Under the pieces are notes generated by a model. That model ran no database searches, was not told where the DNA came from, and saw nothing but the letters and a program-made list of their open reading frames with translations. DNA of 64,000 nt from JACRLW01 sp050181465 (GTDB lineage: Bacteria > Planctomycetota > UBA1135 > UBA2386). This document shows, piece by piece, positions 54,104-63,852 of this stretch (positions are counted from its first letter, which is position 1; every line of letters starts with the position of its first letter). Where the stretch lies: NCBI GenBank assembly GCA_050181465.1, contig JBFXDD010000014.1, positions 49,916 through 113,915 of the forward strand. Direction: 5' to 3'. Made by a program: the position numbers and the translations under genes.

Positions 54104-55569
54104 AGCGGTGCTTGCCGATCGGCTGCGGACTGCTCCTGGCTGCGTTGCTCTGCAACTCGTCCTGCGGCGGCACCACACTTCGCGACGTCGACGGTCGCGC
54201 CGTGGAATCCAGCCCGACTCGATCCGCCACGAACGATGGGTCGTCGGCATCACTCGCCGACGAACTGATGGCGGCCGCTCTCGACGGCCAAGCCTTCACT
54301 CTCCTCGAGCAGCTCACCACCGTCGCTCCCAAGCGGATCTCTGGATCGACGGCGGCGGCGCGTGCCGTCGAATGGGGACTGTCGACGATGCGCACGATCG
54401 GTCTCACCAACGTGCGCGCTGAGCCCATCATGGTGCCGCGATGGGAGCGCGGTCCCGCTGAGCGCTGTGAGCTCCTCGATTCGAGCGGAGCCACGACCGA
54501 AGAGCTCTCGATCCTCGCCCTCGGCGGTAGCGAGCCGACCCCGGAACGCGGCATCGAGGCCGAAGTGATGATGGTTCGAAGCTTCGAGGAGCTGCACGAA
54601 CGCGCCGAGGAGGCGCGCGGGAGAATCGTCTTCTTCAATCGGCCCATGCCGCGAATCCTCGCCAGCACCTTTCGTGCCTACGGTCAAGCGGTGCCGCAGC
54701 GCAGCAGTGGTGCGATCGAAGCCGGCAAAGTGGGCGGTGTGTTCGCACTGGTTCGTTCGATGACGACACGCATCGACGACCACCCTCATACCGGTGCGAT
54801 GCACTACGCCGATGGTGTCCCGCGCGTGCCGTCAGCGGCGATCAGTACGCTGGATGCCGAGGCGCTCGGCAAGAGGCTGCGTGACGGCGCGCGCGTTCGA
54901 CTTCGCATCACGATGGGTTGTCGCACGCTGCCGGACGTGGAGTCTGCCAACGTCGTCGGCGAGATCGTCGGCGCAGCGGAGCCCGACTCGATCGTGGTAG
55001 TCGGCGGCCATCTCGATTCGTGGGACATCGGAACCGGTGCGCAAGACGATGGCGCCGGCATCGCCCACACACTCGAAGCCGCTCGCCTGCTCGTCGCCCG
55101 CGGTTCGAAGCCGCGGCGGACGATCCGCTTCGTGCTGTTCATGAACGAAGAGAACGGTTTGCGTGGCGGTCGCGGCTACCGCGAAGCGAACGGCGACCAG
55201 TTTCACCTCGCCGCGATCGAGTCCGATGCCGGTGCCGATGTGCCTCTCGGCTTCGGCACGACCGCGAGCGACGACCTGCGCGCAAGCATCGCACCGCACT
55301 TCCAAGAACTCGCCGGCTTCGGTGCCGGCGCGCTCACCGCAGGCGGCGGCGGCGCGGACATCGGGCCGCTCGGCGACACTGGTTGCGTCCTGTTCGGCCT
55401 CTCGGTCATCTCGCATCGATACTTCGACTATCACCACAGCGCGCTCGACGTGATCGACAGTGTGAACGAGCGTGCGCTGGCGCTCGGCGCCGGTGCGATG
55501 GCGTGGCTGGCGCTGCAACTGGCCGATGGTCCGCTCGGCGATCGCGTCACTCGCGCGCGCGGCCGCTGA
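54100..55569 (+). CDS. Exported M28 family metallopeptidase
   Basis: 489 residues from ATG 54100, overlapping the hydratase stop (ATGA). N-terminal L-L-C-N-S-S-C could be a lipobox-type signal. A protease-associated region spans about 130-270. The co-catalytic zinc site fits M28: H304 (G-G-H-L-D-S-W-D), D316 (Q-D-D-G-A-G), E350/E351 (N-E-E-N-G), D376 (E-S-D-A-G) and H445 or H446 (Y-H-H-S-A-L-D). This is the carboxypeptidase Q-like arrangement. Probably a lipoprotein exopeptidase. Confidence 0.9.
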   Translation: MKRCLPIGCGLLLAALLCNSSCGGTTLRDVDGRAVESSPTRSATNDGSSASLADELMAAALDGQAFTLLEQLTTVAPKRISGSTAAARAVEWGLSTMRTIGLTNVRAEPIMVPRWERGPAERCELLDSSGATTEELSILALGGSEPTPERGIEAEVMMVRSFEELHERAEEARGRIVFFNRPMPRILASTFRAYGQAVPQRSSGAIEAGKVGGVFALVRSMTTRIDDHPHTGAMHYADGVPRVPSAAISTLDAEALGKRLRDGARVRLRITMGCRTLPDVESANVVGEIVGAAEPDSIVVVGGHLDSWDIGTGAQDDGAGIAHTLEAARLLVARGSKPRRTIRFVLFMNEENGLRGGRGYREANGDQFHLAAIESDAGADVPLGFGTTASDDLRASIAPHFQELAGFGAGALTAGGGGADIGPLGDTGCVLFGLSVISHRYFDYHHSALDVIDSVNERALALGAGAMAWLALQLADGPLGDRVTRARGR

Positions 55570-55781
55570 ACGCCGCGCCGAGTTTGCGGTACGCACCGCC
55601 GCGCGATGAGCTTCCGCGCAGCGAAATCGCGATTCCCTGCGACGTTCTACACAGGTTCTCCACCGCGAGAACTTCGCATACAGCCCCTTGGCACCGCGCT
55701 TGCCCGCAATTAATCGAGCCGGTCCACCGAGGCGGTTCGTAGGGCCGCCACCAACGAACGTCCTGCCCCCGCGAGGCGCTC

Positions 55782-57983
55782 GTGGCCACATCGCCCATTC
55801 CCCGTCGCTCCATGCTCAAGCTGCACCCGGCAATCGCCAGGTCGGTTCCACACGGTCTCTGTTTGATCGTGTGGGTCGTCGGTCTGATCGTCTTTCTCTC
55901 CGACACCGGCCTGCGATCGCTCGCTCCCCAAGGTGGAGCCTTCGCCGCGCCCGTGCGGGTGGCGAACAACATGCCGCTCCGTCGGCGCGAGTGGGCTCTG
56001 GCCACGGTGCCGTTCCCCCAAGGTGTGTGGACCGCGGGCAAGACCTTCGGGGTTCGCAGCGTGCGAAGCGAGTTGGTGCCCTTCGGCGCGCGCTGGCCTG
56101 ACGGCTCCGTGCGCTTCGCGCAGTTGGCCGTGCTCGCGGATCTCGCGCCGTTGAGCCAGGGGACCTACGTGGTCGAGGAGGTCGTTCCGCCGACTCCGGC
56201 GTTTCGCTACTCGCCGTGGACGCAGGCGCGCATCAACACCTTCAGCCTGGAGATCCAAGTCGGTCGGCCGGACGGAACGGTAGCGCGCGCAAACCTCGCG
56301 CCCTTCGCCGTGCTCGAAGACACCCCGGTTCGCAAGACCACGCAGTATCGCGGCCGGCTTCCGAACACGCAGCTGGTCTACGACTTCTGGATCACGCACT
56401 TCGCCGACAGCGACCTCGCTCACTTCGAGTTCCGTCTCACGAGCTCGATGGTCGGTGGGCCGGACTGGATCGATGCGATCGACTGGCTCGTGATCGTCCC
56501 CAGGGGTGCGACGCCGTTCATTCGCGGTCGCGATCGCCTCGGAGTCGTGCAACCCGGCTACGAGCCGACGGGCGCGAACCCGGTGCTCCTGCTCGGGCCC
56601 ACCACGATGTTCGACGGCCAGGCCTACGAGTGGTGGGGCAACCTCATGTTCACCGATCCGAACCTGCCGCTCGCCGATGCGCAGATCCGCCGCGAGACGG
56701 TGGTCGCCGCGTGGGTCGAGCCCCTGTTCGGAGTCGCGCAGAACTGGAAGGCATCGAACGCCTTCGGCCCCTTCGGTTACCTGCCCGACCCGCCGTACTG
56801 GCTGACGGATCGCGGAGTCGCGGCGGTTCTCGACGACTGGGCATCGTTCCAGAGCTGGCAGTCGAGCACCGGTCAGGCTTGGGAGGATCGACCGATGGGT
56901 CTCTTGCCCTACGCCGCTGCGACCGGAAACCAGCACGACTTCGGCATCCACAAGCTGGAAGACGTGTTCATCTCGGGCGTTCCGCACGGCGTCGAAGAAG
57001 CGCGCTTCATGGCCGGTGAAGAGGCACATCGCCCAGTTCACTTCCGCGAGGCCGATGGCTCACCGTTGCAGTCGGCGAATCATCCGAACTTCATCACCCG
57101 CGGCGGCCGAGTGCATTGGAGCACGTCGGTGTCTCCCGATCGGCTCGGGAAGCCTCAGCCTGAGGTCTCGCCGAGCGGCCGCACGCACGGGTGGACCGGG
57201 AAGGACCTCGAACATTGGTCGAGCCTGACGCTGTCTTCGGCCTATCTGCTCACGCGGAGCTGGTCGCTCCGCGAGGAACTCGAGACCGAAGCGGAGATGT
57301 ACCTGTCGAGTCAGACAGTGCCGAGCATTCACGGCAGTCTGCCGACCAACAACATCGACAACGGTCGCGCCGTCGGCCGTTCCTTCCTCTCGATGTCGTG
57401 GAATTGGGTCTGCACCGGTCGCAGCGATCTGATCGAACGCATGCGACGTCGCGTCGACGAGTGTGTGGTTCCGCAGCACTACGGGCTCGCCAACGGCGGC
57501 ACCGTCAGGCCGCTCACCGTGAAGGCACCCGACTCCCGAACCATCGGCACCGGCCAGAACTGGTCACCGTGGGAGGAGGCTCTCGCGGTAGCGGGTCTCG
57601 CCGCGTTCGTCGAGATCTCGGGGCACGTCAATGCCGAGAACATCGCATGGGAGATCGGCCGCAACCTGATTCACCACGGTTGGAAGGTCGACTTCGACGA
57701 CACGCTGATCGGCTACGCGATCCGCTATCTGCCCGGCGGCGCGCCGCTGCCTCCCGGCGCGGCGACCAGCACGGAGTACGCGCGGTGGCCCTCGAGCCCC
57801 GAAGCGTTCAACATCTGGGCCCTGCCGGCTACCCGGCTCACGCTCACCTGGGCGCTCCAGCGAAACGACACGGTGACCGCGAATCGCGCCGCCTTGATCG
57901 AAGCCGCGACCGAGGCGCTGCGTCGGCCGGCCCGTTCGGGCCCGCCCGACTGGGACGCATTCGCGAGTTGGGACCTGCGCTGA
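55782..57983 (+). CDS. Large exported or anchored protein, PcRGLX/YetA-like
   Basis: 733 residues from GTG 55782; an ATG at 55812 is an alternative. One hydrophobic segment at about 24-41. The N-terminal domain has V-P-F-P-Q-G-V-W, then A-R-W-P-D-G-S-V-R-F-A-Q-L. The W-x-D-G-S-V pattern is typical of the RIFT-barrel domain of PcRGLX/YetA-like proteins (rhamnogalacturonan-lyase relatives). The C-terminal 350 residues look alpha/alpha-toroid-like (A-Y-L-L-T-R-S-W-S-L-R-E-E-L, W-S-P-W-E-E-A-L-A-V-A-G-L-A). A polysaccharide-acting enzyme is plausible; no catalytic residue assigned. Confidence 0.5.
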   Translation: MATSPIPRRSMLKLHPAIARSVPHGLCLIVWVVGLIVFLSDTGLRSLAPQGGAFAAPVRVANNMPLRRREWALATVPFPQGVWTAGKTFGVRSVRSELVPFGARWPDGSVRFAQLAVLADLAPLSQGTYVVEEVVPPTPAFRYSPWTQARINTFSLEIQVGRPDGTVARANLAPFAVLEDTPVRKTTQYRGRLPNTQLVYDFWITHFADSDLAHFEFRLTSSMVGGPDWIDAIDWLVIVPRGATPFIRGRDRLGVVQPGYEPTGANPVLLLGPTTMFDGQAYEWWGNLMFTDPNLPLADAQIRRETVVAAWVEPLFGVAQNWKASNAFGPFGYLPDPPYWLTDRGVAAVLDDWASFQSWQSSTGQAWEDRPMGLLPYAAATGNQHDFGIHKLEDVFISGVPHGVEEARFMAGEEAHRPVHFREADGSPLQSANHPNFITRGGRVHWSTSVSPDRLGKPQPEVSPSGRTHGWTGKDLEHWSSLTLSSAYLLTRSWSLREELETEAEMYLSSQTVPSIHGSLPTNNIDNGRAVGRSFLSMSWNWVCTGRSDLIERMRRRVDECVVPQHYGLANGGTVRPLTVKAPDSRTIGTGQNWSPWEEALAVAGLAAFVEISGHVNAENIAWEIGRNLIHHGWKVDFDDTLIGYAIRYLPGGAPLPPGAATSTEYARWPSSPEAFNIWALPATRLTLTWALQRNDTVTANRAALIEAATEALRRPARSGPPDWDAFASWDLR

Positions 57984-57989
57984 GGACGA

Positions 57990-59696
57990 TCAGCGCAGCG
58001 CGTCGAGAACATGCGCGAGCATCCGATCGCGCAACGCAACGCAGGCTTTGATCCGATCGGCTTCCGACGTGTCGCCCCGAAACTGCACGGACATTGCCCA
58101 CACTACGAATCGGTCGGGCGTGGTGTCTCGTACGCCGAGGTCCAGTGTTCGGCCGTCGCTACCGTCCAGTGTGGTTCCGCTCGCCGCGGATCCGAGGACT
58201 CCGGCAAGGGTCAGCACGAGTTCCAACTCCTCGTGCATCGCGGTAGAGTAGCCGCGCAACTCTCGACGGCGAATCCCATCGAGAAGACCGGCCAACGCTG
58301 CGAGTGAGGCGCCGTCGCGGCGCGGAAGACTCGCGCGAGTGCGCCCTGCGGTCGCCAGGGGTTCGCGATCGCTCGATGTGTCCGCGATCGCCTCGAGCGC
58401 AGCGGCACGGTCCCCCGCAGCGGTCGCCAACAGCCCGACGAGTCGTTCGCGTTCTTCGTTGCTCAGTGCTTGGGGCGCTCGAGGATCGATCGTGCGACCG
58501 AGCGATTCCACCATCACTGCAATGCCGTTCGCCTCGGCGGCGCTCTCCGCTGCTCTCGCAGAGTACCACTCGCCATCGAGTGGTGAGCCGATGCGGATCG
58601 CTACGGACTCGATCGACGGTTGCGCTGCCGTTGCGTTCGCGAGGTGCTCGTCGAACCTTGATCGAGACAGGCGCTCGCGCGGCGTGACGGCGGGAATGTC
58701 CCAGGCCCGCTGCCAGCGACTCTCCTGATGTTCGAGTCCGATTGCCAGGAAGCGGCGAACGAAGTCGGGCATGTGACCGGCACCGTAGAACACGGCGATC
58801 CGGCGACCGTGGGTCCCATTGGTCAACTCGCGTTCGAGATCGCGCATCACCACCTCGTTGCGATGCTCGATGATCGCGCCGCGCATCCCCGCGAATGCCG
58901 GCTGTTGCATGATGGTATCGGCTTGCGACAACGAGGGGCCGAGAAGCAACTTCGCGCGATACTGGAGAACTCGCGAGCGGTGGACCGCAGAATCTCCCGC
59001 GGCACGCAGAACGGTTCCGAGGATCCGCTTCATCATCGGATGGTCGGTAGGAAGCTGTGCGCGGCGCTCGTCGAGCTGTGCGCGCAACTGTGCGAAATCG
59101 ACGTCCGAGTTGACCCAGAAGTCGCGTGCGTAGTCGACGTGATCGCTCTGGAAGCCGAGTCCGAGCGCGCCGCGCATCGCGAGCTGCATCCGCATCATCA
59201 CGTCGAGGCTCGCGAGATCCGAGTCACTCATTTCGCTGCGACCGACACCCTCGAAGAGGACGAGATCGCAGGAGTCCAAGATTCTCTGGAGGTGTTGGAA
59301 GTACGTCGGATCGCCGATGTGCACCACGCCGACCAGTAGGACCGTGGTGCTGCTCGGCGCATGCCACCAACGCGAGGTCTTGGTTTCGAGTCCGCCGTCG
59401 TCCTTGCCGCTCGTGCCGACCCAGCGGAGGTGCGTCTCTTCGCTCTCCTCCGGCTCGCCCACGAAGCTCGGTGTGAAGGTGTCCATGAGTTCGCCGCCGC
59501 GGAAGAGTGCGCGGACGCGGCCTCGCGGAACGTAGATCGACTCGCCCGCGGCACCCGAGAGTTCGATCGCATGCGCGCTGTCGCGACGCAGCGTGCCGGT
59601 GATCGCCGTGCCGTCCTTCAAGACGACGCGAGCGAGATCCTGTGCGACCGGTGCACTCGAGAGCGCGAGCAGGCCGAGAAGAGAGATGTGCTTCAT
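57990..59696 (-). CDS. Exported TraB/GumN (TIKI)-family protein
   Basis: 568 residues. Signal peptide 1-18 (ends P-V-A-Q). A short beta region is followed by the TraB/PrgY/GumN core: L-L-V-G-V-V-H-I-G-D-P-T-Y-F, L-V-L-F-E-G-V-G, and near 320 Y-G-A-G-H-M-P-D-F. These G-x-x-H and E-G-V blocks match the metal-dependent protease-like TIKI fold. The C-terminal 180 residues are helical, without a family. Convergent with the preceding gene (6-base gap). Confidence 0.75.
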   Translation of the reverse strand: MKHISLLGLLALSSAPVAQDLARVVLKDGTAITGTLRRDSAHAIELSGAAGESIYVPRGRVRALFRGGELMDTFTPSFVGEPEESEETHLRWVGTSGKDDGGLETKTSRWWHAPSSTTVLLVGVVHIGDPTYFQHLQRILDSCDLVLFEGVGRSEMSDSDLASLDVMMRMQLAMRGALGLGFQSDHVDYARDFWVNSDVDFAQLRAQLDERRAQLPTDHPMMKRILGTVLRAAGDSAVHRSRVLQYRAKLLLGPSLSQADTIMQQPAFAGMRGAIIEHRNEVVMRDLERELTNGTHGRRIAVFYGAGHMPDFVRRFLAIGLEHQESRWQRAWDIPAVTPRERLSRSRFDEHLANATAAQPSIESVAIRIGSPLDGEWYSARAAESAAEANGIAVMVESLGRTIDPRAPQALSNEERERLVGLLATAAGDRAAALEAIADTSSDREPLATAGRTRASLPRRDGASLAALAGLLDGIRRRELRGYSTAMHEELELVLTLAGVLGSAASGTTLDGSDGRTLDLGVRDTTPDRFVVWAMSVQFRGDTSEADRIKACVALRDRMLAHVLDALR

Positions 59697-59734
59697 CGTC
59701 GTTTCCTGGGTCCGGACCGTCGGTCGGAGGGTCG

Positions 59735-61666
59735 CTACGGGACGGCAGCGAACCGTTGCCGCTCGTGATTCGCTGTCGCCCGTTCGAGTTCCGCGAGGCG
59801 TTCGGGCTGGAGACTACCCTCGCGGCGGACTCGGTCGAGCAACTCACGCGGTGTCTCGTTGGCTGCGCGCACCAACCTCCAGCGGCGAAGCGCACGTTCG
59901 TAGTCCAACACTCCGGGATTCCTGCCGCGTCGTGCTCGAAGTCGAACGACCAACCAGGCGAGGAGCCCGACGCTCGACGAAGTGACGAGCGGACTCTCGA
60001 CCGCGTGATCTACGACGTTGCGAGGAAGTTCGATCAAGCGGCGCACCAGTGCTTCGCGGCGTGCGGCGTCGAAGGTCGTGACCTCGTTCCACGACTCACG
60101 AAGCCAAGCACCTAGTGTGGCGAAGAAGCTGTCGTTGGCGGCGGTGTTCTCCGCCAGTGCCGGCGTCGCGTCGAGGGCGTACCAGCCGCTCTGCTCGTCG
60201 AACACTTCGACCCAGGCGTGGGCGTCGCTGTCACGAATCAGAAGGGTCTTGCCGTCGTCACTCCACTCGTGGGCGAGGTAGCCGGTGACCACCCGGCACG
60301 GGATCGCGTGACATCGCAGGAGGAGCGCCAGCGCGGTCGCGAAGTACTCGCAGTGGGCGGGAGCATCGCCAGCAAGGAACTGCTCGAGGCCGTCGGCAGC
60401 ACCTTGTTCGCCGGGCGCCAGGTAGGCGAAGCGATCGGCCAGGAGATCGCGGCACGCGCGTGCGACCGTGCCTCGATCGGCAGCTTCGCTCAGACTGCGA
60501 ACCGCTTCGCCTGCCAACGCGCGCGCAATTGGCGGTACGACCGCGGGGTCGTCCGAGAGTTGCGTCCAGCGGGCGAGGGATCGTGCCGGGATGTCCCCTT
60601 CCATCGGCGCGGTCGCTCCGATGGTGACTTCCCACTTGGGTGGACGTCCGCGTGTCGGTAGGCGGGCAAAGTTGCCGTCGGGGATCGGCACCGCGTGCTC
60701 GCGATCGTTGGCCGCGAGTGACCGAACTCGGGTCGCCTCCAGCGGAACAAAGAGATTGCGGAGATTGTCGGACTCGGCGGTGACGACCAAGCGCGCGCGC
60801 TCGGAGCCGACGAGCGCATTCTCGCGGGCCCAGGTCTGGCGGCCTTCGCTTCGCCAGGTCGGCTCGACGCGGATCGTCCGCCCGTGGTTGGGTAGCTGCA
60901 TCCAGCGACGGCCGTCCCAGGCGTCGAGAGTCTTGCCGCGCCAGTACTCGGGCACGCTCTCATGCGTGCCGTCCTCGAGCTTGGCGGTCAATGCGACGCG
61001 GTGCGAGATCGTCACGTGCGATGATCGACGCAGGTCGATGCGATCGGCGAAGCCGACCTGCGACTCCTGATCGATTCCGGCAAGCAGCAGCGTGTCGTCG
61101 ACGAGACCGGGCCGGCGAAAGTCACGCGGCCAGAACGCGAAGACGATTCCGGTGCCCAGGAGCACCTGGAGGGCCTTCACGAGTCCGTCACGGATATCGC
61201 GCGGGCTGAGTTGCAGCGCGCGCTCCTGACTCACGATCAGCGTGGTCACGAAGGCGAGCGCCCACAGGGCGAAGACCAGCGAGAAGGCGAGATCCTGGGC
61301 GAAGAAGCTGGTGACGACCGCGATCAGGAACGAGTTGAAGAACAGCAGATCGGCGCGTCGTTCGTCGCGCAGCACGTTGAGGAGGTGGACCTGGCAGAAC
61401 GCGGCGAGCGTCATGCCGTCCTCGAGCAGATTGCGCGCACCCACGGTGGTCGCATCGTGCACCAGGCTGACGAAGGTGCCGATCACGCCGAGATTCCACG
61501 CCGAACACCACAGTCGTGAATCGCGCCATCGCGCGGTGAGCGGAGCGGTGAGCGTGAATACGAAGAGTACGGCGAGCCAACGCGGGGCCACTGCGCCGGT
61601 CAGGTGCACGAACGCCAGGTTCAGCGCCACCAGCAGCACCAGTCCGAGTTGGAGTGCCTGATTCAT
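59735..61666 (-). CDS. TgpA-like transglutaminase membrane protein
   Basis: 643 residues from ATG 61666. The first 180 residues hold five to six membrane segments of the TgpA N domain. The periplasmic transglutaminase domain follows with C439 (H-C-E-Y-F-A-T-A), H483 (D-S-D-A-H-A-W-V-E-V) and D499 (L-D-A-T-P), the papain-like triad. A further membrane segment near 575-590 and a charged cytoplasmic tail end the protein. Third gene of moxR - DUF58 - transglutaminase, a common bacterial cluster. Confidence 0.88.
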   Translation of the reverse strand: MNQALQLGLVLLVALNLAFVHLTGAVAPRWLAVLFVFTLTAPLTARWRDSRLWCSAWNLGVIGTFVSLVHDATTVGARNLLEDGMTLAAFCQVHLLNVLRDERRADLLFFNSFLIAVVTSFFAQDLAFSLVFALWALAFVTTLIVSQERALQLSPRDIRDGLVKALQVLLGTGIVFAFWPRDFRRPGLVDDTLLLAGIDQESQVGFADRIDLRRSSHVTISHRVALTAKLEDGTHESVPEYWRGKTLDAWDGRRWMQLPNHGRTIRVEPTWRSEGRQTWARENALVGSERARLVVTAESDNLRNLFVPLEATRVRSLAANDREHAVPIPDGNFARLPTRGRPPKWEVTIGATAPMEGDIPARSLARWTQLSDDPAVVPPIARALAGEAVRSLSEAADRGTVARACRDLLADRFAYLAPGEQGAADGLEQFLAGDAPAHCEYFATALALLLRCHAIPCRVVTGYLAHEWSDDGKTLLIRDSDAHAWVEVFDEQSGWYALDATPALAENTAANDSFFATLGAWLRESWNEVTTFDAARREALVRRLIELPRNVVDHAVESPLVTSSSVGLLAWLVVRLRARRGRNPGVLDYERALRRWRLVRAANETPRELLDRVRREGSLQPERLAELERATANHERQRFAAVP

Positions 61667-61676
61667 GCGGCTGCGA

Positions 61677-62681
61677 TCACGACGTGGCGAGGACGGCGGC
61701 AGCACGCGGGAGCGCTGCTCGAGAATCGACAAGGGGAAGGCGGAACGCGCCGGCCGGTGCGATCGGCGGCGACGGAGCGTCGCTCGGCAGCCGGTCGGCG
61801 AGGGCGGTCCAGCGGAGCAGTCGGTCGAGGGGTTCACCGCGGTCGCCGAAGCTCGCGGTGATGCCTTGACTCACGAGTTGCAGAGACTCGGCCGACTCGC
61901 GTGCAGCGAGCGTCAGGGTGACCAGCTCGGCGAGGGCCCGTTCGAAGACCGCTGGATCGGCGATTCGGCGATCGAGAACGACGCACAGCGCGTCGCCCGA
62001 CTCGAGCTCAGGTTCCTTCACGATCCACTTGCCGCGGCGCGCGGTCGCGCGCCAGTGGATGCGCTGAGGTTGGTCGCCTTCGCGCCACTCTCGCAGATTC
62101 GCGATCGAATCGTCGCTGGGTTCGCCGACGGCGCCGCCGAGCGCGGCAAGCACGCTGCCTACCCCTCGGCCGCGCAGTCGCAGCTCATCGACCGGAGCAG
62201 GGAACACGACGAACTCCCGCGGTGCGGCGATCGCACGCGAAGCACGCCAGAGACCGAGAGGGTAGGCGCTGGTCGCGGTCACGCTGCGGATCTCGTGCAC
62301 TCCGCGCGGCAACCGAGGGAGTCGGCCTTCCACGCTGCGATCGCATCGGCTGTCGACTTCGAACCGATCGGCGAGGCGAATGGTGGTTCCGTCGTTGAGT
62401 CGGACGGTCAACCCGACCGCGCGCGCGACGCCACGTCGCTTGCGTAGCGCGGCGTGCAGGGTCCCGCTGTCGGCGAGAGTCGCGAACGGGCGCGGTTCGA
62501 CGCACTCGCCGCTCACACCGGCGAGATTGCGTGCGACCCAGAACATGCTCGCGACCAACAGCACGCAGTAGAAGCCGAGCTGCAGGAAGAAGAGGTTCGA
62601 GTACGGACTCACGAAGAAGGCGGCGACCAGCATCGCGAGGAACGCGAGCGCCTTCAGTCCGAATCGGGTCGGCGCGACCAC
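61677..62681 (-). CDS. DUF58 domain protein
   Basis: 334 residues from GTG 62681. Two membrane segments lie at about 9-50. The DUF58 signature R-E-W-R-E-G-D-Q-P-Q-R-I-H-W-R-A-T-A-R-R-G is in the middle. The following half is vWA-like without a clear MIDAS. Starts two bases after the moxR stop codon and ends ten bases before the transglutaminase start; DUF58 proteins regularly pair with MoxR ATPases. Confidence 0.9.
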   Translation of the reverse strand: MVAPTRFGLKALAFLAMLVAAFFVSPYSNLFFLQLGFYCVLLVASMFWVARNLAGVSGECVEPRPFATLADSGTLHAALRKRRGVARAVGLTVRLNDGTTIRLADRFEVDSRCDRSVEGRLPRLPRGVHEIRSVTATSAYPLGLWRASRAIAAPREFVVFPAPVDELRLRGRGVGSVLAALGGAVGEPSDDSIANLREWREGDQPQRIHWRATARRGKWIVKEPELESGDALCVVLDRRIADPAVFERALAELVTLTLAARESAESLQLVSQGITASFGDRGEPLDRLLRWTALADRLPSDAPSPPIAPAGAFRLPLVDSRAALPRAAAVLATS

Positions 62682-62682
62682 G

Positions 62683-63618
62683 TCACAACTCCACGGGTTG
62701 CGCGCGCACGTGCCGCTCGACGGACTCGCTGCTTGGACCGCCGTCCTTGCGCAGCAGGCGGTGTGCGAGGACCGGCACGGCGAGTGCCTTCAGGTCGTCC
62801 GGAATCACATAGTCGCGGCCGCAGAGCACCGCGCGTGCTCGGGAAGCTTGCAGCCATGCCATCGCGGCGCGTGGGCTGGCGCCGAGCAGGAGATCCGAAT
62901 CCTGTCGGGTCGCTTCGACCACGCGCAGCGCGTAGCGCGCGACCGGCTCAGCCACGTGGACCGCGCGTGTGGCGGCGATCGCCTGTTGCAGGTCTTCGCG
63001 ATCGAAGCTCGCGCTGAGGTCACGCAGAATCTGTTCCGGCGCGGTTCCGCGATAGAGCTCGAGTTCGCGTTCCGGCGACGGATAGCCCAGCTCCACGCGA
63101 ACGAGGAATCGATCGAGCGCGGCTTCGGGAATCGGAAAGGTGCCGTGGAACTCGATCGGATTGCGCGTCGCGAGCACGAGGAATGGTTCGGCGAGTGGGT
63201 GGTTCACGCCGTCGATCGTGACGCGGCCGTTCTCCATCGCCTCGAGCAGGCAGGAGAGTGTGCGCGGGCTGGTGCGGTTGATCTCGTCGGCGAGGACGAT
63301 GTTCGCGAACAGCGGGCCGGGAACGAACTCGAAGATCTCGCTGCCGGCGCGCCACACCTGCGCGCCGACGACGTCGGCGGGCATCAGGTCGTTGGTGAAC
63401 TGGATCCGGCGAAACTCACAGTCGACGCAGCGTGCGAGTGTGCGCGCGAGCAGGGTCTTGCCGATCCCGGGCACGCCTTCGATGAGCGCATGACCGCCGG
63501 CGAAGAGCGCCACGAGCAGCGGTTCGAGGCTTTGGTCGTCGATGGCGACGACCTTGCCGAGCCGTTGACGAAGAGACCGGGCGCGCTCGGCGACCGTCGC
63601 AAGTTCCGTGGTGTGCAT
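62683..63618 (-). CDS. MoxR-family AAA+ ATPase
   Basis: 311 residues from ATG 63618. Walker A G-V-P-G-I-G-K-T at 48-55, Walker B L-A-D-E-I-N-R, sensor 1 A-T-R-N-P-I-E, and the arginine-finger region F-L-V-R-V-E-L-G-Y-P all intact. MoxR ATPases act as chaperones for vWA or DUF58 partners. A longer in-frame start would run through the (CT)13 tract into a poly-Arg/Glu N terminus and is unlikely. Heads the three-gene unit. Confidence 0.92.
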   Translation of the reverse strand: MHTTELATVAERARSLRQRLGKVVAIDDQSLEPLLVALFAGGHALIEGVPGIGKTLLARTLARCVDCEFRRIQFTNDLMPADVVGAQVWRAGSEIFEFVPGPLFANIVLADEINRTSPRTLSCLLEAMENGRVTIDGVNHPLAEPFLVLATRNPIEFHGTFPIPEAALDRFLVRVELGYPSPERELELYRGTAPEQILRDLSASFDREDLQQAIAATRAVHVAEPVARYALRVVEATRQDSDLLLGASPRAAMAWLQASRARAVLCGRDYVIPDDLKALAVPVLAHRLLRKDGGPSSESVERHVRAQPVEL

Positions 63619-63743
63619 CGTCGGTGCTCTCGTGGAATCCAGAAGGACTCCTCGGCACTGATCGGCCGGCGGGGGGGCCGGATCCGGTCGGACTTCCCAG
63701 CGGGGGACGCTGCATCGGAGAGCTCGTTGGGAATGGGGCTTGA

Positions 63744-63769
63744 CTCTCTCTCTCTCTCTCTCTCTCTCT
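63744..63769. repeat. (CT)13 dinucleotide microsatellite
   Basis: Thirteen uninterrupted CT units. The tract lies between divergent genes: 84 bases upstream of the ATG at 63853 and 126 bases upstream of the moxR start. Tracts this long are rare in bacteria and change length by replication slippage. It could alter promoter spacing for either gene. A G7 run lies nearby at about 63670. Confidence 0.92.
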
Positions 63770-63852
63770 AGCATCCACGAGCACGTGGATCTCGGGAGCC
63801 GGCACGGGGTTGGCCCTCGAACGGATTCGCGTCCTGTTGAGAGGAGTAATCC

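Noticed and set aside
55640..55670. TTCTACACA looked like a DnaA box
   Set aside because: Two mismatches to TTATCCACA, single occurrence, and no cluster or AT-rich unwinding region; not an origin.
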